Below, one piece after another: positions 1 through 4,640 of a stretch of DNA of 9,992 nucleotides. This DNA is from GCA-003244245 sp050699835. GTDB lineage: Bacteria; Actinomycetota; Actinomycetes; Mycobacteriales; Pseudonocardiaceae. The stretch is taken from contig JBOHFW010000207.1 in NCBI GenBank assembly GCA_050699835.1, forward strand, positions 1-9,992. Direction: 5' to 3'. The position numbers and the translations under genes were made by a program. The notes under the pieces were generated by a model. The model did not search any database and had not been told where the DNA came from. It worked only from the letters and a program-made list of their open reading frames with translations. Positions within the stretch are counted from its first letter, which is position 1, and the number at the start of each line of letters is the position of its first letter.

Positions 1-278
1 GCCAGGCTGATCCCGGGCAGCGCGGCCCGGCCCTCCACAGTCGCCCGATCCGACGCCGGGTAGGGCTGCCCGGTCAGGTCGGCCACCGAGCACCCGAGCG
101 CGTCGGCTAGGTCCTCAATAAGGCCGCGCCGGTTGAACCCGCGCAGGCCACGCTCCAGCATCGACAGGTACTGCGCGGTGATACCGGCCAGCCCGGCCAC
201 CACTTCCAGGCTTAGCCCCCGGCGACGCCGGATCATCCGAGCGCGCGCACCGATCGACTTCGCTTCGTCAGCGTCCAC
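1..278 (-). CDS. XRE/BldD-type helix-turn-helix regulator, N-terminal part (runs off the left edge)
   Basis: DNA-binding transcriptional regulator of the XRE family; target unknown. The visible 92 residues hold a complete HTH_3-like domain at about residues 8-70: an IGARARMIRRRRGLSLEVVA stretch, the turn/recognition helix around GITAQYLSMLERG, and the closing helices LIEDLADALGCSVADLTGQPY. Actinomycete proteins with this start usually continue into a roughly 300-400-residue protein with a C-terminal sensor or TPR-like region, which lies outside the window. The chosen start is GTG at 278 because an AGAGAGGG Shine-Dalgarno-like sequence lies just upstream (plus-strand 285-292) and the HTH begins a few residues in. 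The leader upstream contains a nested inverted repeat (289-353). No partner gene is visible on this strand. Family assignment is firm; biological role is not. Confidence 0.9.
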   Translation of the reverse strand, partial: MDADEAKSIGARARMIRRRRGLSLEVVAGLAGITAQYLSMLERGLRGFNRRGLIEDLADALGCSVADLTGQPYPASDRATVEGRAALPGISL

Positions 279-288
279 TACTAGCCCT

Positions 289-353
289 CTCTTCGCCGGG
301 CTCCTCGCCGATGCCCCGGGGAGCTACCCCGGGGCGGGAACCCCGGCGAAGAG
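289..353. repeat. Nested inverted repeat (two concentric stems) over the leader of the XRE gene
   Basis: The outer arms are CTCTTCGCCGGG (289-300) and CCCGGCGAAGAG (342-353), a perfect 12-bp match. Inside them sits a second perfect stem, GCCCCGGGG (313-321) and CCCCGGGGC (327-335), around a 5-nt AGCTA loop. The outer arm nearest the XRE gene overlaps its Shine-Dalgarno sequence, so an mRNA starting upstream would fold over its own ribosome-binding site. There is no T-run on either strand, so a terminator is less likely than a leader structure or a protein-binding site. The base pairing is seen; the role is inferred. Confidence 0.6.
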
Positions 354-414
354 GTGAGTCCAGGCTAGCGCCGCGCTGGGCCGACCTCTCGGGGCGGGTG
401 ATCACCGCCATGAC

Positions 415-651
415 GTGCTGCACAGTATGTGTCACTCGCCACATGTCGTCTGGAGAAGCCCGCTGGGCAAGTCGTACCACACCCAGCCTCCACCCATCAT
501 CCATGATCTTCCCGACCCGCTACCCAGACCCGCTGAACCCGACGAACCCTCACTCATCCTGCGCTACGAGCCTGGGCCCATCCTGGAGCGACCACCACCC
601 CCGCCAGAGCCCCCATCGCCGCCAGACCCCAACGAACCGCCACCCTTCTAG
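415..651 (+). CDS. Possible small proline-rich acidic protein (doubtful)
   Basis: A GTG-started frame of 78 codons, or 74 from the ATG at 427, ends in TAG at 649-651. The second half is very rich in proline with interspersed Asp/Glu, for example IIHDLPDPLPRPAEPDEP and a final PPDPNEPPPF, and would be disordered. There is no convincing Shine-Dalgarno sequence, no signal peptide and no domain that I recognise. The third-position GC of the proline-rich part is only about 65%, no stronger than expected for C-rich DNA. It lies divergent from the XRE gene and ahead of a decayed gene, so it may be a real small gene, part of an old insertion, or a chance reading of C-rich sequence. I give no function. 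Confidence 0.3.
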   Translation: MLHSMCHSPHVVWRSPLGKSYHTQPPPIIHDLPDPLPRPAEPDEPSLILRYEPGPILERPPPPPEPPSPPDPNEPPPF

Positions 652-717
652 GTGCGGCGGGTATGGCTTGTGCGGTTATCGGGCATGCCAGTCACGGGGC
701 GTTGCATTACGCCGAGC

Positions 718-1034
718 GGTGATCATTTCGCGCTCTTCGCTGCTCACCTACGGCTGGGGCAGCAACCTGCGCGCCTGGATGACCGGACTCCTCGGCGACC
801 CCTACACCATCAACCAGGCCAGCTACGACCTAGCCCGGTTACGCCACAACGGACTGATCAACCGCACTCCCCACCGCAACCTCTACACCCTCACCGAAGC
901 CGGCCTTGCCTTCGCGATCTTCTACACCAAAGTCCACGACCGCCTGCTCCGCCCCCTCATGCCATCGACCAACCCCAAACACCCCCATCGGCGCAGCCTT
1001 ACGAAACATCGACCACCGGCTCGCCAACGCCTGA
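718..1034 (+). pseudogene. Frameshifted C-terminal remnant of an actinobacterial hypothetical protein (winged-helix-like)
   Basis: Three successive frames give pieces that fit one protein. The first is GDHFALFAAHL from 718. The second is NLRAWMTGLLGDPYTINQ, then ASYDLARLRHNGLINR and FAIFYTKVHDRLLRPL, from about 765 to 975. The third is PIGAALRNIDHRLANA, ending at TGA 1032-1034. From memory this resembles the C-terminus of a repeated actinobacterial hypothetical protein found beside mobile DNA, in which the pieces are continuous; I cannot name the family or a function. Two +1 shifts, around 745-765 and 976-987, separate the parts, and the N-terminal portion is absent. The DNA here is strongly C/A-biased (CACC, AACC runs), unlike the neighbouring genes. 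From 1035 to 1148 the sequence stays C/A-rich with no gene visible. Confidence 0.55.
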
Positions 1035-1148
1035 CCACCCACTGTGGCATAACAACCCCGCCACCAGCCCGAACACCCAAAACCCAACACAAAAACTCAA
1101 GACCGCCGTCGAACTTCTAACGACAAAGCGCCGCTAGCATCGGCGGTG

Positions 1149-2192
1149 ATGCTGATCAACCTGTATTCCGACACGCAGACCCGCCCGGTGGAGGCGATGC
1201 GCGCGGCGATGGCGGCCGCCGAGGTCGGCGACGAGCAACGCGGTGAGGACCCGACCGTCACCGCGCTGTGCGAGCGGGTCGCCGCGCTGCTCGGCAAGCC
1301 TGCCGCGGTGTTCTTGCCCTCGGGCACGATGTGCAACGCGATCAGTTTCCGGCTGCACGTGCGGCCCGGTGGCGACGCGGTGCACCTGCACCCGCGCTCG
1401 CATCCGATCGTGGCCGAGGGCGGAGGTCCCTCGGCGCTGTCCGGGGCGGTGCTCGCGCCGGTTCTCGGTGAGGGCGGGATGTTCAGCGCCGAAGCGCTGG
1501 AGGCGGCGCTGTTCCCGGTCGGGAATCGCTACCAGCCGCGCTCCCGGCTGGTGTCCGTGGAGCAGACCACAAACCTGGCCGGTGGACGGGTATGGCCGCT
1601 GGGCCAGGTACAGGCGGTGCTGGAGGTCGCCACCCGGCATGGGCTGCGCACCCACCTGGACGGGGCGCGGCTGATGAACGCCGTGGTCGCTTCGGAGGTC
1701 GCAGCCACGGAGTGGGCCTGCGGGTTCGACACCACGTGGATCGACTTCACCAAGGGGCTGGGCGCGCCGGTGGGTGCCGTGCTGGGCGGCTCAACCGAGT
1801 TGATCGAGGAAGCCTGGCGCTACAAGCAGATGATCGGCGGCGCGCTACGCCAGGCCGGCATCGTCGCCGCCGGCTGCTTGTGGGCGCTGGACCATCACGT
1901 GGACCGGCTCGCCGAGGACCACGCCAACGCCCGGATTCTTGCCGCGGGGCTCGCCGAGCTGCCCGGCATCACGCTGGACCCCAACACCGTCGAGACCAAC
2001 ATCGTGGTGTTCGGGGTGGCGCACGCTTCGAGGTTCTGCGAGCGACTGGAAGCCGAGCACGGGGTACGGATGGGCGCGCTGGGCCCTGATCTGGTCCGCG
2101 CGGTGACCCACCACGATGTGAACGTCGCTGGCGTGCGCCAGGCTGTGGCAGCAGTCGCGGCGGTACTGCGCGGTGCCCATGCTAAAGCTTGA
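1149..2192 (+). CDS. Low-specificity L-threonine aldolase family protein (PLP-dependent)
   Basis: Cleaves L-threonine/L-allo-threonine, and often other beta-hydroxy amino acids, to glycine and an aldehyde; cytosolic fold-type I PLP enzyme. The 347-residue product matches the family length. Visible marks are the N-terminal INLYSDTQT, EVGDEQRGEDPTV, the LPSGTMCN loop that cradles PLP phosphate, THLDGARLMNA with the cofactor-ring Asp (about D171), and DFTKGLGAPVGAVLGG with the Schiff-base Lys (about K202), followed by GGALRQAG. ATG 1149 is preferred over GTG 1146, since family members start right at the INLYSDT strand. There is no strong Shine-Dalgarno sequence, and a small CGCCG/CGGCG hairpin (1129-1145) abuts the start. 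Its 3' end overlaps vapC tail-to-tail by 11 bp. Substrate preference cannot be read from sequence. Confidence 0.92.
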   Translation: MLINLYSDTQTRPVEAMRAAMAAAEVGDEQRGEDPTVTALCERVAALLGKPAAVFLPSGTMCNAISFRLHVRPGGDAVHLHPRSHPIVAEGGGPSALSGAVLAPVLGEGGMFSAEALEAALFPVGNRYQPRSRLVSVEQTTNLAGGRVWPLGQVQAVLEVATRHGLRTHLDGARLMNAVVASEVAATEWACGFDTTWIDFTKGLGAPVGAVLGGSTELIEEAWRYKQMIGGALRQAGIVAAGCLWALDHHVDRLAEDHANARILAAGLAELPGITLDPNTVETNIVVFGVAHASRFCERLEAEHGVRMGALGPDLVRAVTHHDVNVAGVRQAVAAVAAVLRGAHAKA

Positions 2193-2568
2193 CGACCTCA
2201 AGACCGGGAACGTCGTCGTAGTCGTCGTCCTGAGTGGCAAGCGGCAGCTGGTGTGCGATCGCGGTCGCCGCGATCCACGAGTCGTTCAGTGGCATCTTGC
2301 GGCCTGCGAAACGCAGAGCGGCCCGGAGCTCCGCCCACGCGCTAGCCACTGAGTCGTCCACCGGCAGCGGATCGAAGGACAAAGCCCGGGTCAGCGTCCG
2401 CAACCGGAGCGCACGCACGGCATTATCCGGTGCCATCAGCACACCCAGCCGCAGTTCACCGACGGTGATCATCGATACCGCGATGGACGCGGGTGGCGCC
2501 GCGCGGAGCGGTCTATCCTGCTCGATGGCGACAAAGAGCGAGGTGTCAGCGAGCGAGGCACGACTCAC
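2182..2568 (-). CDS. vapC: VapC-family PIN-domain toxin ribonuclease
   Basis: Type II toxin, a PIN-fold Mg2+/Mn2+-dependent endoribonuclease that in studied relatives cuts tRNA or rRNA and is neutralised by its VapB partner. The product is 128 residues, the usual size. The four acidic PIN positions are visible: D8 in LADTSLFV, E38 in TVGELRLG, D96 in PLNDSWIAATA, and D114 in ATQDDDYDD, so it looks catalytically intact. The start is GTG at 2568 because it overlaps the vapB stop in a GTGA arrangement (2565-2568), a sign of translational coupling; an upstream in-frame ATG at 2589 would lie deep inside vapB. Its 3' end overlaps the convergent threonine aldolase by 11 bp. The RNA target is unknown. 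Confidence 0.93.
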   Translation of the reverse strand: MSRASLADTSLFVAIEQDRPLRAAPPASIAVSMITVGELRLGVLMAPDNAVRALRLRTLTRALSFDPLPVDDSVASAWAELRAALRFAGRKMPLNDSWIAATAIAHQLPLATQDDDYDDVPGLEVVKL

Positions 2569-2840
2569 CGCCGCGCAGCCCTCTCCCACGGATCCGCGAT
2601 GTCATCGGTCGTCTCCGGCGCCATCTCATGGAGATCATCTAATAGAGCCGCATCAGCGGCGGAGTCCGCCATCATCGCTCGGAACTCATCCCACGGGATA
2701 AAGCGTCGGCGCCGAGGGAGCGGAACCAGCTGCGCCACTGGCCGGCCGCTGACGGTCACCGTGAACCGCTCGCCGTCCTCGACGCGGCGCAACACGCCGC
2801 TGGTGTCGTTGCGTAACTCGCGCAGCGGGATCTCAGTCAT
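2565..2840 (-). CDS. vapB: VapB antitoxin, Phd/YefM family
   Basis: Antitoxin of 91 residues. The N-terminal half (about 1-45) is a Phd/YefM-type DNA-binding and dimerisation domain: TEIPLRELRNDTSGVLRRV, then GERFTVTVSGRPVAQLVPL. The C-terminal half is acidic and probably unstructured until bound to VapC (DSAADAALLDDLHEMAPETTDD, with WERAARR at the end). The start is ATG at 2840, with GAAGG immediately before it. That spacing is unusually tight, and AGAAGAG further upstream may be the real Shine-Dalgarno. It is first in a two-gene operon with vapC, with a 4-bp overlap. VapB-VapC complexes normally repress their own promoter, and a TGTAGC/GCTACA inverted repeat 10 bp upstream fits this. Confidence 0.93.
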   Translation of the reverse strand: MTEIPLRELRNDTSGVLRRVEDGERFTVTVSGRPVAQLVPLPRRRRFIPWDEFRAMMADSAADAALLDDLHEMAPETTDDIADPWERAARR

Positions 2841-2849
2841 CCTTCGAAG

Positions 2850-2867
2850 TGTAGCTCTTCTGCTACA
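2850..2867. promoter_or_regulatory. Candidate vapBC operator: TGTAGC-N6-GCTACA
   Basis: A perfect 6-bp inverted repeat with a 6-bp spacer ends 10 bp upstream of the vapB start codon. Its position and symmetry suit autoregulation by the VapBC complex through the Phd-like VapB dimer. The symmetry is directly seen; the function is inferred. No convincing -10/-35 pair could be assigned around it. Confidence 0.55.
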
Positions 2868-2925
2868 GGTACCGGTGGCGGATCTCCGTGTGGTGGGCTG
2901 CGATCTAGCTCGCCGACCAGGCGCC

Positions 2926-2931
2926 TACTCT
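2926..2931 (+). promoter_or_regulatory. Possible -10 element (TACTCT) for a leaderless hisS transcript
   Basis: TACTCT fits the actinobacterial TANNNT -10 pattern and ends 8 bp before the hisS GTG, so transcription would begin at or next to the start codon. No Shine-Dalgarno sequence precedes that GTG, which agrees with a leaderless mRNA. No recognisable -35 is present, so the call is weak. Confidence 0.35.
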
Positions 2932-2939
2932 CTTTTACC

Positions 2940-4247
2940 GTGGCTGACTACCTGCCGACCACGCCCTACCGGGGCACTCGTGACTTCCTGCCGGCTGAGA
3001 TGAGTGTCCGGACTCAGGTCTTCCAGCGGCTGTATGAGGTGATCGAGCGGTACGGGTACCTGCGCTACGACGGCCCGGTGCTGGAACCGGTCGAGATCTA
3101 CGAGGCGAAGTCCAGCCAGGAGATCGTGCAGCAGCAGCTGTACACCCTCACCGACCGGGGCGAGCGGCGGCTGGCGTTGCGGCCGGAAATGACACCGACC
3201 GTCGCGCGGATCATCGCCGGCAACGCCGGAAAACTCCAGTTCCCGGTGCGCTGGTACAGCCACCCGAACTGTCACCGCTACGAACGCCCGCAACGCGGCC
3301 GGGTTCGCGAGCACTGGCAGATCAACGTCGATGTGTTCGGCTCGGCCAGCCCGGCCTGTGAGATCGAGATCTTCGAGCTGATTCACGACATGATGGCCGG
3401 CCTGGGAGCCACACCCGAGATGTGGGTGTTACGGGTGAGCGACCGGGCCTTGTTGAATGTGATCCTGACGACGATGGTCGAGGTAGCCGCCGATCAGATC
3501 CGGGACGTGAGCGCGCTCATCGACCGCTGGGAGAAATACCCGCACGATCAGCTGGGTCTCCAGGCGGCCGAACTGGGCCTGACCGACAAACAATTTCACC
3601 GGCTCAGCGAGATCCTCGGTGCCGGTGATGCCCTCCTCGACGAGCTACCCGGCGACGCGCGCGAGCAATCGGTTCTGATGCGTGTTCTGGAGAGCGATGC
3701 GCGAGATCTGGTCACCTTCGACCCGATGATCGTGCGGGGATTCGATTACTACACTTCGACCGTCTTCGAGGTATTCGATACCAGCCCGGAGAATCGCCGG
3801 TCACTGTTCGGCGGCGGCCGGTACGCCAATCTGGTCGGGCTGTTCTGCGCTGCCCAGATCCCCGGGATCGGGTTCGGCATGGGTGACGTCACCTTGATGG
3901 ACTTCCTGAGCACCCACGGCCTGTTGCCCGCACCGCGCAGCGAGGTGGACGTCGCGGTCATCCCGGTCGACCCGACGCTAGCCGAGGCCGCCCGCCTGGT
4001 GGCGCGCGACCTGCGCCGCGCCGGGCTGCGAACCAGCACGCCGCTTGAGTCCCGGAAGCTGGGCAAAGAACTTGCCCGGGCGGACCGCTCCGGTGCCCGT
4101 GTCGCGGTGATCATCGGACCGGACGAGTGGGCAGCGGGTGACGAGTGGGCAGCGGGTACTGTCACCATCCGCAACATGGTGAGCGGCGACCAACAACAGG
4201 TTCCCACCGCCGCTGCACTATCAGTGGTAGCCACGATCCTCGGCTGA
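2940..4247 (+). CDS. hisS: Histidyl-tRNA synthetase, unusual subtype
   Basis: Class II aminoacyl-tRNA synthetase charging tRNA-His, 435 residues, cytosolic. In order: motif 1 region with GTRDFLPAEM (12-21); LALRPEMTPTVAR (78-90), where most bacterial enzymes have RPEGT; motif 2 CHRYERPQRGRVREHWQIN (111-129); the histidine-specific HisA-type motif RGFDYYTSTVFEV (266-278); FGGGRYANLVG; and a motif 3 region IGFGMGDVTLMDF (310-322), where canonical HisRS has an ExR-like GLERL. The C-terminal anticodon-binding domain (about 335-435) contains an in-frame tandem duplication DEWAAG-DEWAAG (395-406). The start is GTG at 2940 with no Shine-Dalgarno sequence, possibly leaderless. A TTA codon encodes Leu164. 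It sits beside vapBC rather than in a usual translation-gene neighbourhood, so it may be a second, accessory HisRS rather than the housekeeping copy. Family is certain; essentiality is not. Confidence 0.93.
   Translation: MADYLPTTPYRGTRDFLPAEMSVRTQVFQRLYEVIERYGYLRYDGPVLEPVEIYEAKSSQEIVQQQLYTLTDRGERRLALRPEMTPTVARIIAGNAGKLQFPVRWYSHPNCHRYERPQRGRVREHWQINVDVFGSASPACEIEIFELIHDMMAGLGATPEMWVLRVSDRALLNVILTTMVEVAADQIRDVSALIDRWEKYPHDQLGLQAAELGLTDKQFHRLSEILGAGDALLDELPGDAREQSVLMRVLESDARDLVTFDPMIVRGFDYYTSTVFEVFDTSPENRRSLFGGGRYANLVGLFCAAQIPGIGFGMGDVTLMDFLSTHGLLPAPRSEVDVAVIPVDPTLAEAARLVARDLRRAGLRTSTPLESRKLGKELARADRSGARVAVIIGPDEWAAGDEWAAGTVTIRNMVSGDQQQVPTAAALSVVATILG
4122..4157 (+). repeat. 18-bp perfect tandem duplication inside hisS
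   Basis: The unit GACGAGTGGGCAGCGGGT occurs twice without a mismatch (4122-4139 and 4140-4157), in frame, adding six residues (DEWAAG) to the anticodon-binding domain. Relatives normally have one DEWAAG-like segment. Perfect identity at all codon positions suggests a recent slippage event. Confidence 0.9.
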
Positions 4248-4255
4248 TCACCCTG

Positions 4256-4296
4256 AGTGACCTGGTCGGAGACAGAACGGTCACTTCCGTGTGACC
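4256..4296. repeat. Alternating GTGACC / GGTCAC / GTGACC arms downstream of hisS
   Basis: AGTGACC (4256-4262) is complementary to GGTCACT (4279-4285), and GGTCAC (4279-4284) is also complementary to GTGACC (4291-4296) across a 6-nt TTCCGT spacer. The middle arm can therefore pair left or right, giving two mutually exclusive hairpins. No T-run follows. It could serve as the end of the hisS transcript or as a protein-binding site. Confidence 0.5.
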
Positions 4297-4329
4297 CCTG
4301 TGTTACATGAGGTGCAACGGGTGACAAAT

Positions 4330-4352
4330 CAGGGGCTATCGAACCCCCCCTG
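4330..4352 (+). terminator. Weak candidate terminator hairpin after hisS
   Basis: CAGGGG (4330-4335) pairs with CCCCTG (4347-4352) around an 11-nt loop, followed by a mixed AT-rich stretch rather than a clean T-run. It is the best stem-loop close to the hisS 3' end apart from the GTGACC repeats, but termination here is only a guess. Confidence 0.3.
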
Positions 4353-4502
4353 TGCCATTATGATTAATTCGGTTCAGCCATTGGGGTTACATTCAACAAC
4401 GAACTCACCCAAGCTGACAATCACGTGTTTTTGCAGCTGTGAAGTCAGATGTGCTTGCGAGAGTACTTCATGGAATTGAATCTACTTCTAGCTCGCGCGG
4501 AA

Positions 4503-4517
4503 TACCTTGGCAAGGTA
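4503..4517. promoter_or_regulatory. Perfect 15-bp palindrome TACCTTG-G-CAAGGTA upstream of the LAL regulator
   Basis: Two 7-bp arms mirror each other around one central base, 123 bp before the LAL start codon. The size and symmetry are typical of a dimeric repressor or activator site. It also contains TTGGCA (4507-4512), a 5/6 match to a -35 hexamer, but no -10 at proper spacing follows. The palindrome is seen; its use as an operator is inferred. Confidence 0.5.
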
Positions 4518-4640
4518 CCCTTTCCTCGTGGGGGATCGCGTTCGCTCTCAGCCCACGACGTTAAACGGGCTAGTATCTCGCAGTCGGCTACCGAGATGGG
4601 CTGAGGCCTTTCCCGCGGATTTCTCGGCGGCTGTTGTGGC

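Larger units (their letters stand above)
4248..4640. other. 393-bp intergenic region, comparatively AT-rich, with several inverted repeats
   Basis: No gene is supportable here: short frames on both strands (for example 4291-4479 plus and 4445-4642 minus) have no domain or plausible start. The base composition is visibly richer in A/T than the genes either side. It holds GTGACC/GGTCAC repeats, a C-rich hairpin, a perfect 15-bp palindrome (listed separately), and TAGTAT at 4571-4576, a possible -10 for the downstream LAL gene without a good -35. Confidence 0.6.

Noticed and set aside
268..504. 78-codon minus-strand frame overlapping the XRE leader
   Set aside because: It overlaps the start of the well-supported XRE gene and the nested inverted repeat, with no domain and no ribosome-binding site.
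311..1120. One 269-codon plus-strand frame as a single gene
   Set aside because: Only its middle (about 765-975) resembles a protein; the front is basic, low-complexity sequence and the true continuation of the remnant lies in other frames.
4290..4307. TGTGA...TTACA as a CRP-type site
   Set aside because: The spacer is 8 bp instead of 6 and one half-site is imperfect; the GTGACC repeats explain most of the symmetry.
4248..4640. tRNA, small RNA gene or CRISPR repeats in the gap before the LAL gene
   Set aside because: No cloverleaf with a GGTTCGA-type T loop and no regularly spaced repeats were found; only isolated inverted repeats.
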